From NCBI GenBank assembly GCA_018335615.1, contig JAGXRS010000011.1:1-11156 (forward strand): DNA of 11,156 nt, written 5' to 3'. The notes under the pieces were generated by a model. It searched no databases, was not told the DNA's origin, and saw only the letters and a program-made list of their open reading frames with translations. Position 1 is the first letter of the stretch. Each line of letters starts with the position of its first letter. The stretch is from Hydrogenophaga sp. (GTDB lineage Bacteria > Pseudomonadota > Gammaproteobacteria > Burkholderiales > Burkholderiaceae_C). A program made the position numbers and the translations under genes. Shown piece after piece: positions 1 to 6,706 of the stretch.

Positions 1-731
1 GGGTAGACGATGCGGTTGATGTGGTCGATGAAGTCCAGGTTCTGGTTCAGCAGCAGGCCACCACTGAGCAGGGCGAGCGTGTGACCCTCGGCGTTGCGCA
101 CGGGCAGGGTCGACACCACCACCATCGCCCGGTCTTCGATTTTTCGCTCGCTCGGTGCGGCATTGCGTGTGGGCACCACCGGCAACTGCACGCGCGGCAG
201 CAGGTGGGGGGCCAGCGCTTCCAGAGCTGAGGCTTCCATCACCATGAGCAAGGCCTTGCTGGGCGTGCCGTCGTCCTGCAGCGCCTGCCGGGTTTCGCGC
301 GGCATGCGGGGCAGGGCGCCCAGGGCGGTGGGCGTCGTCGCCACCGGAGCGGCGCGCGCCAGCGGCAGGCCCCGCGGGTCGTACAGCACCAGAAAGTCCA
401 GTCCCAGGCGTTCGCGTGCGCCGTTCAGCTGGGTCTGCAGGTTGTCGCCGGACGCTGCCCGTGGTTGCTGCAGCGCATGGAACAAGGCCTGCGAATTCGC
501 CACGCCCTGCGTGCTGGCGCCGACCTCGGTCAGCACCTGGTCAAAGTAGCCGCGCGCCACCGCCAGGTCGCTGCCGACCTTGGTGATCAGCAGCCGGTCG
601 TACGCCACGTTGCTCCACAAGGCCACCATCAGCACGAGGAGAGGAAACGCCACCAGCAGGGGCAGCAGCGCCATGGCCAGCAACTTGTTGCGGACCGAGG
701 TGGCCAGCCAGCGGGGCGTGAGGCGCGTCAT
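1..731 (-). CDS. Sensor histidine kinase, N-terminal part (runs off window edge)
   Basis: Reading leftward from 731, an open frame of 243 codons continues past the window edge without a stop. It begins MTRLTPRWLATSVRNKLLAM and has a strong membrane segment at about residues 17-40. After it comes an extracytoplasmic sensor region, about residues 41-230, with a central 'LDFLVLYDPRGLPLAR' strand set like those of Cache/PAS-type sensors. Only this sensor part is in the window; the expected HAMP, HisKA and ATPase domains would lie beyond base 1. The start ATG (731-729) overlaps the stop of the response regulator gene (730-728) in an ATGA junction, so the two are probably translationally coupled and form one two-component system. 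Kinase identity is inferred from this coupling and from the membrane-plus-sensor layout, because no catalytic motif is visible. The signal is unknown; formate or a respiratory condition would fit the neighbouring operon. Confidence 0.8.
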   Translation of the reverse strand, partial: MTRLTPRWLATSVRNKLLAMALLPLLVAFPLLVLMVALWSNVAYDRLLITKVGSDLAVARGYFDQVLTEVGASTQGVANSQALFHALQQPRAASGDNLQTQLNGARERLGLDFLVLYDPRGLPLARAAPVATTPTALGALPRMPRETRQALQDDGTPSKALLMVMEASALEALAPHLLPRVQLPVVPTRNAAPSERKIEDRAMVVVSTLPVRNAEGHTLALLSGGLLLNQNLDFIDHINRIVY

Positions 732-2125
732 GCGGGCGGCGTGCTGGTCGGCCCCCACTCGACCACACGGCGTTCCAGTGTGCGGCGCGACACCCCCAGC
801 AGTTGGGCCGCGCGTGTCTTGTCGCCTTGGACCGACTCCAGCACCGAGAGGATGTGCTGCTTCTCCAGTGTGTACAGGTCGGTGGGCGCGCCGGGGAGCG
901 GGCCGCGGGGCGTTGTCGTGCCGGGGTAGAGCGCCGACACGTTGAGCACGCCCAGGATCAACGAGCGTTCGATCAGGTTGCGCAGTTCACGCACGTTGCC
1001 AGGCCAGTCGTACTGTTCCAGAAAACGCATTTCCTCCGCGCTGATCTGCAGCGGCTCCACACCCAGCAAGGGGGCGAGCTGGGCCATGAAGTGGGCCACC
1101 AGTTCGGGAATGTCTTCCTTGTGCTCGCGCAGCGGCGACAGGCTCAGGTCCACCACCTGCAGGCGGAAATACAGGTCCTTGCGGAAGCGCCCGGCCGCCA
1201 CTTCGTCGCTCAGGCGGCGGTTGGTCGCGGCCATGATGCGCAGGTTCACCGGCATCAGCTGCTCGCTGCCCACCGGGCGGATCTTCAGGTCTTCAATGGC
1301 CCGCAGCAGCGTGGCCTGGATGGGCAGCGGCAACTCGGCCACCTCGTCCAGAAACAGCGTGCCGCCCTGGGCGTAATGGAACAGCCCGTCGCGCGCCCGG
1401 GTGGCGCCGGTGAATGCCCCTTTGGCGTGGCCAAACAGTTCGCTCTCGATCAGTTCGGGCGACACGGCCGCACAATTCACCGGCACGAAGGGCCCGCTGG
1501 CGCGTGGGCTCTGCGCGTGCAGCTCGCGCGCCACCAGTTCCTTGCCGGTACCGGATTCGCCCTGCAGCAGCACCGTGCTGTTCACCGGCGCCACGCGTGT
1601 GATGGCTGCCCGCAGACGCTCCATCGGGGGAGACGCGCCGACCAACGATGTGCCGCGGCCGGGCGCGCTGGCCACCGCGCGGCGCAGCACGAAGTTTTCG
1701 CGGCGCAGCCGCGAACGCTCGTAACAGTGTTTGGTGGCGTTGAGGAGTTGCGCCACCCGAAACGGCTTCAGGATGAAATCCGATGCACCGGCGCGCAGTG
1801 CCTCGATGGCGGTGTCCAGGTCGGCAAACGCGGTGATCAGGATCACCTCGCCACTGAAGCCTTGTTCGCGCAGTTCCTTGAGCCAGGACACGCCGCTTTT
1901 GCCGGGCAGCGAAATGTCGAGGATCACCAGGTCCACGTGGTGGGTGCGCAACCACTGGGCACCTTCCTCGGCGCTCGACGCGCTCATCACGAAGTGGCAG
2001 CGCGGCGCCAGGATCTTCACCAGGAAGTTGAGCATGCCCTGCTCGTCATCGACCACGAGAATGGACCAGTCGGGCCAGCCTTCCAGCAGTTTTTCGGGTG
2101 ATGAGGGGAAAAAGTTGGGTTCCAC
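728..2125 (-). CDS. Sigma-54-dependent response regulator (NtrC family)
   Basis: This 465-residue activator has the complete NtrC layout. The receiver domain spans about residues 20-135, with acidic pair D26/D27, phospho-acceptor D70 in VILDISLPG, T98 and K120. The AAA+ sigma-54 interaction domain spans about 160-395, with Walker A GESGTGKE (189-196), the sigma-54 contact loop GAFTGA (236-241), Walker B GGTLFLDE (254-261) and the WPGNVREL block near 374-381. A Fis-type helix-turn-helix lies at about 420-457 (DKTRAAQLLGVSRRTLERR). The start is a GTG (2125-2123); an in-frame TAG lies 27 bases upstream and no strong ribosome site is visible, so the exact start is uncertain. It is the first gene of a minus-strand operon with the sensor kinase and is divergent from the formate dehydrogenase operon. 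It probably activates that operon from the palindromic sites in the intergenic region; that target is inferred. Confidence 0.95.
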   Translation of the reverse strand: MEPNFFPSSPEKLLEGWPDWSILVVDDEQGMLNFLVKILAPRCHFVMSASSAEEGAQWLRTHHVDLVILDISLPGKSGVSWLKELREQGFSGEVILITAFADLDTAIEALRAGASDFILKPFRVAQLLNATKHCYERSRLRRENFVLRRAVASAPGRGTSLVGASPPMERLRAAITRVAPVNSTVLLQGESGTGKELVARELHAQSPRASGPFVPVNCAAVSPELIESELFGHAKGAFTGATRARDGLFHYAQGGTLFLDEVAELPLPIQATLLRAIEDLKIRPVGSEQLMPVNLRIMAATNRRLSDEVAAGRFRKDLYFRLQVVDLSLSPLREHKEDIPELVAHFMAQLAPLLGVEPLQISAEEMRFLEQYDWPGNVRELRNLIERSLILGVLNVSALYPGTTTPRGPLPGAPTDLYTLEKQHILSVLESVQGDKTRAAQLLGVSRRTLERRVVEWGPTSTPPA

Positions 2126-2223
2126 CGACGGGAATTCTACGGATGAAGCCTACAGAATCACTTGGGTATTCGCGAAAATCCGACAGTGTGAAGGGTGGTG
2201 GCAGGAGGGAGATCGGGCCTTTC

Positions 2224-2265
2224 GGTTGCGACAAGTTGTCGCAACCCGGTGCGACAGCTTGGCAA
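2224..2265. promoter_or_regulatory. Candidate enhancer (UAS): perfect palindrome plus degenerate second site
   Basis: Arm GGTTGCGACAA (2224-2234), one central G (2235), then the exact reverse complement TTGTCGCAACC (2236-2246). The core TGCGACA (2227-2233) recurs at 2250-2256, exactly 23 bp further on, followed by a partial opposite arm TTGGCAA (2259-2265). A strong and a weak dyad about two helical turns apart is the usual enhancer layout for NtrC-type activators. The centre lies about 180 bp upstream of the predicted sigma-54 start site, a normal enhancer distance. It also lies about 100 bp upstream of the response regulator's own start, so autoregulation is possible. Binding by the neighbouring regulator is inferred from position alone. 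Confidence 0.6.
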
Positions 2266-2390
2266 TGAACCCCCTGTGGGAGAGGGTGAAAGGGGTTCCG
2301 ATCACGCCCGGGTGCTCCGCCACACCTTTGGTGACAGCTGGTTGCATGCCCGGGGTCTGAAAGCCAGCCATTGTTTATAAGTAAATGCTG

Positions 2391-2407
2391 ATGGCACAGA
2401 TCTGGCT
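2391..2407 (+). promoter_or_regulatory. Candidate sigma-54 (-24/-12) promoter of the fdh operon
   Basis: TGGCACA at 2392-2398, four bases, then TGGCT at 2403-2407. The essential GG (2393-2394) and GC (2405-2406) have the exact spacing of the consensus TGGCACG-N4-TTGCW. The match is good at -24 and one base off (TG for TT) at -12. Transcription would start near 2417-2418 and leave a leader of about 187 bases before the first gene. The adjacent divergent gene for a GAFTGA-bearing activator supports the call. Confidence 0.55.
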
Positions 2408-2471
2408 AAGCCGGTCACCCCCCGGCTGACCCTTGATTGGAAAGGGTTTTTCTGGCGCAGCCCATGGGGTT

Positions 2472-2515
2472 CCGTGGCCCGGGCCGCGAGGGCTTTTACG
2501 CTTGCGCGGCCACGG
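2472..2515 (+). other. Potential stem-loop in the fdh operon leader
   Basis: CCGTGGCC (2472-2479) is the exact reverse complement of GGCCACGG (2508-2515). Within the 28-base interval a second stem could form between GCGAG and CTTGC (with one G-U pair), enclosing a loop around GGCTTTTA. No U-tract follows, so it does not look like an intrinsic terminator. It would lie in the untranslated leader of the operon, about 90 bases before the first start codon. A role in mRNA stability or translational control is possible, but chance pairing in GC-rich DNA is also possible. Confidence 0.4.
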
Positions 2516-2604
2516 TGGCAACGTTAGATTCCTTGCAATTAAACGACTCTTTTTGCGCGTCATCAGGCGGGCAAAGGGGAGTTTTTCCCAACCAGGAGAC
2601 ATGC

Positions 2605-2832
2605 ATGCGCAAGCCCACCCCTGACACTCGTGAGGGCCGTCCCGGCCTGAATCGCCGTTCGCTGTTCGCGGGCGCCACCACGGTTGGCGCACTCGCTGCC
2701 GCCGCCACCCTGATGCCGCGTGTTCCGGTTGCCGAGTCCACCGCGGCCACCCCGAAGCCCGCACCGGAAAAAGGCGGTGGTTACAGCCTCTCGGATCACG
2801 TGAAGCAGTACTACAAAACCACCCTGATCTGA
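2605..2832 (+). CDS. Small Tat-signal protein, 'formate dehydrogenase region TAT target' family
   Basis: A 75-residue protein. The N-terminus carries a twin-arginine motif LNRRSLFAG (R17, R18) followed by a hydrophobic Ala/Gly/Leu segment (about 21-38). A Pro/Ala linker follows, and the protein ends with a short conserved-looking tail GGGYSLSDHVKQYYKTTLI (57-75). A Tat signal plus a roughly 20-residue tail with HVxxYYxT is what is known of the small family found next to formate dehydrogenase genes (TIGR02811 in my memory); its function is not established. The start at 2605 is preceded by AGGAG (2594-2598) with 6-base spacing; another ATG at 2601 is in a frame that closes after seven codons. 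It ends 17 bases before fdhA. A Tat signal on so small a protein suggests export folded or together with a cofactor-bearing partner such as FdhA; that is inference. Confidence 0.85.
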   Translation: MRKPTPDTREGRPGLNRRSLFAGATTVGALAAAATLMPRVPVAESTAATPKPAPEKGGGYSLSDHVKQYYKTTLI

Positions 2833-2849
2833 CCCGGCAGGAGACCACC

Positions 2850-5819
2850 ATGTTGCTGACCAAGAAAACATCCGGCACCGCTGCCAGCGGCAGCCGCGCC
2901 CACACCTCATTCGTCCACAGCCTGCAGCGTGGCCTGGCATCGGCCTTGCCCACCATGGACCGCCGCGGTTTCCTGCGCCGCTCTGGTCTGGGCGTGGGCG
3001 TCGGCCTGGCCGCCACGCAGCTGATGCTGGTGAAGAAAGCCAAGGCCGCCCCCGGCGGCTCGATTGACGGCACCGGCAAGATCGAAGTGAAACGCACCGT
3101 TTGCACCCACTGCTCGGTGGGTTGCGCCACCGATGCCATCGTCGAGAACGGCGTCTGGGTGCGCCAGGAGCCGGTGTTCGACTCCCCCATCAACCTGGGT
3201 GCGCATTGCGCCAAGGGTGCGGCATTGCGTGAGCACGGCCACGGCGAGTACCGCCTGCGCTATCCCATGAAGCTGGTGAATGGCAAATACCAGCGCATCA
3301 GCTGGGAAGTGGCGCTCAACGAGATCACCGCCAAGATGAACGAGCTCAAGGCCGCCAGCGGCCCGGACTCGGTCTACTTCATCGGTTCCTCGAAGTACAA
3401 CAACGAACAGGCCTACCTGCTGCGCAAGTTCGTGAGCTTCTGGGGCACCAACAACTGCGACCACCAGGCGCGCATCTGCCACTCCACCACGGTGGCCGGC
3501 GTGGCCAACACCTGGGGTTACGGGGCGATGACCAACTCGTACAACGACATGCAGAACAGCAAGGTCGCCCTGTACATTGGCTCGAACGCCGCGGAAGCCC
3601 ATCCGGTCTCGATGCTGCACATGCTGCACGCCAAGGAAAACGGCTGCAAGATGATCGTGGTGGACCCGCGCTTCACCCGTACCGCCGCCAAGGCCGACGA
3701 GTACGTGCGCATCCGCTCCGGCACCGACATTCCCTTCCTCTTCGGCGTGGTCTACCACATCTTCAAGAACGGCTGGGAAGACAAGCAATACATCAGCGAC
3801 CGCGTCTATGGCATGGAAGCCGTGCGCGACGAGGTGATGAGCAAATGGACGCCGGACAAGGTGGAAGAAGCCTGTGGCGTGAAGGAAGAGCAGGTCTTCA
3901 AGGTCGCCAAGATGATGGCCGAGAGCAAGCCGGGCACCATCGTCTGGTGCATGGGCCAGACCCAGCACACCATTGGCAACGCCATCGTGCGCGCCTCGTG
4001 CATCTTGCAGCTGGCACTGGGCAACGTGGGCAAGAGCGGTGGCGGCACCAACATTTTCCGCGGCCACGACAACGTGCAGGGCGCCACCGACGTCGGCCCC
4101 AACCCCGACTCGCTGCCCGGCTATTACGGCCTGGCCGCCGGTTCGTGGAAGCACTTCGCCAACGCCTGGGGTGTGGACTACGAGTGGATCAAGTCCAAGT
4201 ACGCCGACGGCATGATGGAGAAGCCCGGCATCACCGTGTCGCGCTGGATCGACGGCGTGCTGGAGAACAATGAGCTGATCGACCAGGAAGCGAACCTGCG
4301 CGGTGTCTTCTTCTGGGGTCATGCGCCCAATTCACAGACCCGTGGTCTGGAAATGAAGCGCGCCATGGACAAGCTCGACCTGCTGGTCGTGGTGGACCCC
4401 TATCCATCGGCCACCGCGTCGATGGCGGCCATGCCCGGCAAGCCGGAAGACCAGAACCCGAACCGCGCGGTCTACCTGTTGCCCGCGGCCACGCAGTTCG
4501 AGACCAGTGGTTCGTGCACCGCGTCCAACCGCTCGATCCAGTGGCGTGAGCAGGTGATCGAGCCCCTGTGGGAGAGCCGCACCGACCACATGATCATGTA
4601 CCAGTTTGCCCAGAAGCTCGGCTTCGCCGACGAGCTGGTCAAGAACGTCAAGCTGGTCAAGGGCAAGGGCGGCATGGAGGAGCCCTCGGTCGAAGACATC
4701 CTGCGCGAGATCAACCGCAGCGTCTGGACCATTGGCTACACCGGCCAGAGCCCCGAGCGCCTGCAGGCCCACATGCGCAACATGGGTGCCTTCGACGTCA
4801 GAACCCTCAAGGCCAAGGGCCAGGTGATCGACAAGGTCAACGGCTACGACATGAGCGGCGACTATTTCGGTCTGCCCTGGCCCTGCTTCGGCACGCCCGA
4901 GCTCAAGCATCCCGGCTCGCCCAACCTGTACGACACCTCCAAGCACGTCATGGACGGCGGGGGCAACTTCCGCGCCAACTTCGGTGTCGAGCGTGATGGC
5001 AAGAGCCTGCTGGCCGAAGACGGCTCGCACTCGGTCGGCGCTGAAATCACCACGGGCTACCCCGAATTCGACCATGTGCTGCTGAAGAAGCTGGGCTGGT
5101 GGAACGACCTCTCCGAGGACGAGAAAGCCAAGGCCGAGGGCAAGAACTGGAAGACCGACCCGACCGGCGCGATCATCCGCGTGGCCATGGCCCACGGCTG
5201 CCACCCGTTTGGCAATGCCAAGGCCCGCGCCGTGGTGTGGAACTTCCCCGACGCCATTCCGCAGCACCGCGAGCCGATCTACGGCACGCGCCCCGACCTG
5301 GTGGCCAAGTACCCCAGCCACGACGACCAGAAGACCCGCTGGCGCCTGCCCATCCTCTACAAGTCGCTCCAGCAGAAGAACGTGGACGAGAAGGTGCACG
5401 AGAAGTACCCGCTCATCATGACCTCCGGCCGACTGGTCGAGTACGAGGGCGGCGGCGAGGAAACCCGCTCCAACCCCTGGCTGGCCGAGCTGCAGCAGGA
5501 GATGTTCGTCGAGCTCAACCCGCAGGCAGCGGCCGAACGTGGCATTCGCAACGGCGAGCGGGTGTGGGTGACCACCCCGACCGGCGCGCGCCTCAATGTG
5601 CAGGCCCTGGTGACGGAGCGTGTGGGACCGGACACCGTGTTCCTGCCGTTCCACTTCTCGGGCCGCTGGCAAGGCCAGGACATGAAGCCCTACTACCCCG
5701 ATGGCGCCATGCCCGTCGTGCGAGGCGAGGCGGTCAACACCGCCACCACCTATGGCTACGACATCGTCACGATGATGCAGGAAACCAAGACCACCGTCTG
5801 CAACGTGGAGCGTGCGTAA
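2850..5819 (+). CDS. fdhA: Formate dehydrogenase catalytic (alpha) subunit, Mo/W-bisMGD, Cys type
   Basis: This 989-residue protein oxidises formate to CO2, two electrons and a proton at a bis-MGD molybdenum or tungsten centre in the periplasm. It carries a Tat signal DRRGFLRR (R38, R39) and a hydrophobic segment to about 60, with a plausible cleavage site near AKA-A (64-67). An unusually long leader of about 36 residues precedes the twin arginines. The [4Fe-4S] ligands are C85, C88, C92 and C120. The metal-ligand position is C210 in RICHSTTV, followed by H211: a cysteine (TGC, 3477-3479) where many relatives have selenocysteine. R404 in RGHDNVQGATD (404-414) matches the active-site arginine block of E. 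coli FDH-H. The C-terminal dinucleotide-binding domain runs from about 853 (YPLIMTSGRLVEY) and ends in the typical NTATTYGYD-VTMMQETK block. Length is close to E. coli FdnG. AGGAG at 2839-2843 supports ATG 2850; the internal ATG at 2955 lacks a ribosome site. Confidence 0.97.
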   Translation: MLLTKKTSGTAASGSRAHTSFVHSLQRGLASALPTMDRRGFLRRSGLGVGVGLAATQLMLVKKAKAAPGGSIDGTGKIEVKRTVCTHCSVGCATDAIVENGVWVRQEPVFDSPINLGAHCAKGAALREHGHGEYRLRYPMKLVNGKYQRISWEVALNEITAKMNELKAASGPDSVYFIGSSKYNNEQAYLLRKFVSFWGTNNCDHQARICHSTTVAGVANTWGYGAMTNSYNDMQNSKVALYIGSNAAEAHPVSMLHMLHAKENGCKMIVVDPRFTRTAAKADEYVRIRSGTDIPFLFGVVYHIFKNGWEDKQYISDRVYGMEAVRDEVMSKWTPDKVEEACGVKEEQVFKVAKMMAESKPGTIVWCMGQTQHTIGNAIVRASCILQLALGNVGKSGGGTNIFRGHDNVQGATDVGPNPDSLPGYYGLAAGSWKHFANAWGVDYEWIKSKYADGMMEKPGITVSRWIDGVLENNELIDQEANLRGVFFWGHAPNSQTRGLEMKRAMDKLDLLVVVDPYPSATASMAAMPGKPEDQNPNRAVYLLPAATQFETSGSCTASNRSIQWREQVIEPLWESRTDHMIMYQFAQKLGFADELVKNVKLVKGKGGMEEPSVEDILREINRSVWTIGYTGQSPERLQAHMRNMGAFDVRTLKAKGQVIDKVNGYDMSGDYFGLPWPCFGTPELKHPGSPNLYDTSKHVMDGGGNFRANFGVERDGKSLLAEDGSHSVGAEITTGYPEFDHVLLKKLGWWNDLSEDEKAKAEGKNWKTDPTGAIIRVAMAHGCHPFGNAKARAVVWNFPDAIPQHREPIYGTRPDLVAKYPSHDDQKTRWRLPILYKSLQQKNVDEKVHEKYPLIMTSGRLVEYEGGGEETRSNPWLAELQQEMFVELNPQAAAERGIRNGERVWVTTPTGARLNVQALVTERVGPDTVFLPFHFSGRWQGQDMKPYYPDGAMPVVRGEAVNTATTYGYDIVTMMQETKTTVCNVERA

Positions 5820-5846
5820 CCGCAGCCGCTCGCACAGGAGAACCAC

Positions 5847-6449
5847 ATGGCAAGAATGAAATTCATCTGCGATGCAGAGCGCTGCATCGAATGCAACGGC
5901 TGCGTCACGGCGTGCAAGAACGAACACGAAGTGCCTTGGGGCGTGAACCGCCGCCGGGTCGTGACCCTCAACGACGGCGTGCCCGGCGAGAAGTCGATCT
6001 CGGTGGCCTGTATGCATTGCAGCGATGCACCGTGCATGGCGGTGTGCCCCGTCAACTGCTTCTACCGCACCGAAGAGGGTGTGGTGCTGCACGACAAGGA
6101 CGTGTGCATCGGCTGCGGCTACTGCTCCTACGCCTGCCCGTTCGGTGCGCCGCAGTTCCCCAGCAATGGCACCTTCGGTGTGCGCGGGAAAATGGACAAG
6201 TGCACCTTCTGCGCCGGCGGTCCCGAGGCCCATGGCAGCCAGAACGAGTTCGAGAAATACGGGCGCAACCGCCTGGCCGAGGGCAAGCTGCCGGCCTGCG
6301 CCGAGATGTGCTCGACCAAGGCCCTGCTGGCCGGCGACGGTGACGTCGTGGCCGACATCTTCCGCAGCCGCGTGCTGCGCCGCGGCAAAGGCGCCGAAGT
6401 CTGGGGCTGGGGAACGGCCTACGGCACCGCACAAGGAACCAAGTCATGA
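5847..6449 (+). CDS. fdh3B: Formate dehydrogenase iron-sulfur (beta) subunit, FDH3 type
   Basis: A 200-residue electron-transfer subunit with 16 cysteines arranged for four [4Fe-4S] clusters: C13-C16-C19-C23, C55-C58-C63-C67, C87-C90-C93-C97, and C119-C122 with C151-C155. It passes electrons from the FdhA cluster to the cytochrome b subunit. It has no signal peptide of its own, so it should be exported by riding with the Tat-signal-bearing FdhA, as known for related enzymes. Unlike E. coli FdnH it lacks a C-terminal membrane helix and is shorter, which fits the FDH3 beta group of about 200 residues. AGGAG (5836-5840) lies 6 bases before ATG 5847. Its stop (6447-6449) overlaps the next gene's ATG in an ATGA junction. 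Confidence 0.95.
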   Translation: MARMKFICDAERCIECNGCVTACKNEHEVPWGVNRRRVVTLNDGVPGEKSISVACMHCSDAPCMAVCPVNCFYRTEEGVVLHDKDVCIGCGYCSYACPFGAPQFPSNGTFGVRGKMDKCTFCAGGPEAHGSQNEFEKYGRNRLAEGKLPACAEMCSTKALLAGDGDVVADIFRSRVLRRGKGAEVWGWGTAYGTAQGTKS

Positions 6450-6694
6450 AGATGCAGCGCACCCTCACCATCGCCGCCGTGGCGGCCGCACTCTTGGGCC
6501 TCGCGGCTTGTGGCGAACAGCCGCAGGAAACGCGGTCTGGCGTGAAGCAGGACGCCGCGCCCTACAAAGGCGTGGGCAAAAGCCAGTATGCCCATGGCGG
6601 ATGGAACGCCGGCGACCGCAGCAGCTGGGAACAGCAGCTGAAGACGCGTGCGCAGTATGGTCAGAACGACTACACCCGCATGCCCAACCAATAA
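6446..6694 (+). CDS. Small lipoprotein of unknown function in the fdh operon
   Basis: An 82-residue protein with a classic lipoprotein signal: MKMQR, hydrophobic segment to about residue 20, and lipobox L19-A-A-C22 followed by G23-E24. Residue +2 is Gly rather than Asp, which by the usual rule favours sorting to the outer membrane. The mature part is about 60 residues, polar, with aromatic and Gly-rich stretches (YKGVGKSQYAHGGWNAGDRSSWEQQL, seen at about 40-66) and no cysteine other than C22. I do not recognise a family. Its ATG overlaps the fdhB stop by four bases, so it is translationally coupled between the beta and gamma subunit genes. That position suggests a role in assembling or anchoring the enzyme at the outer face of the inner membrane, but nothing in the sequence proves it. 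Confidence 0.85.
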   Translation: MKMQRTLTIAAVAAALLGLAACGEQPQETRSGVKQDAAPYKGVGKSQYAHGGWNAGDRSSWEQQLKTRAQYGQNDYTRMPNQ

Positions 6695-6706
6695 GGGGAG
6701 CCCGTG

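Larger units (their letters stand above)
2126..2604. other. Divergent intergenic regulatory region (fdh operon / response regulator)
   Basis: These 479 bases separate the divergent response regulator and formate dehydrogenase operons; I see no convincing gene in them. They contain a perfect palindrome and a degenerate second copy (2224-2265), a 7-bp inverted repeat GAACCCC (2267-2273) with GGGGTTC (2292-2298), a locally AT-rich stretch (about 2370-2390), and a -24/-12 sigma-54 promoter candidate (2391-2407). At the predicted transcription start there are small competing inverted repeats: AGCCGG 2409-2414 with CCGGCT 2422-2427, and GGTCA 2413-2417 with TGACC 2427-2431. A longer hairpin lies further down in the leader (2472-2515). 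No clear promoter for the minus-strand regulator operon could be assigned by eye, and no convincing IHF site was found. Confidence 0.7.

Noticed and set aside
803..2101. A 432-codon plus-strand open frame opposite the response regulator
   Set aside because: Rich in His, Gln, Arg and Ala with no family resemblance; the opposite strand has complete receiver and AAA+ motifs.
2515..2537. A second sigma-54-like element, TGGCA...TTGCA, in the fdh leader
   Set aside because: The GG and GC pairs are 18 bases apart instead of 12, which sigma-54 does not tolerate.
2955..2957. Internal ATG of fdhA giving a shorter, more ordinary Tat signal (MDRRGFLRR)
   Set aside because: No ribosome site precedes it, while ATG 2850 has AGGAG at good spacing and operon-like distance. 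It remains a secondary possibility.
2907..4322. A 471-codon minus-strand open frame opposite the start of fdhA
   Set aside because: Same shadow composition and no domain; the sense strand encodes the Fe-S and active-site motifs of FdhA.
4332..6434. A 700-codon open frame on the minus strand, opposite fdhA and fdhB
   Set aside because: It is fully antisense to genes with clear motifs. Its His/Ala/Val/Gly-rich composition is typical of a GC-rich shadow frame, and it has no recognisable domain.
6704..6706. GTG as start of the cytochrome b subunit
   Set aside because: It is only 3 bases from the ribosome site, whereas the next codon, ATG 6707, has normal spacing.
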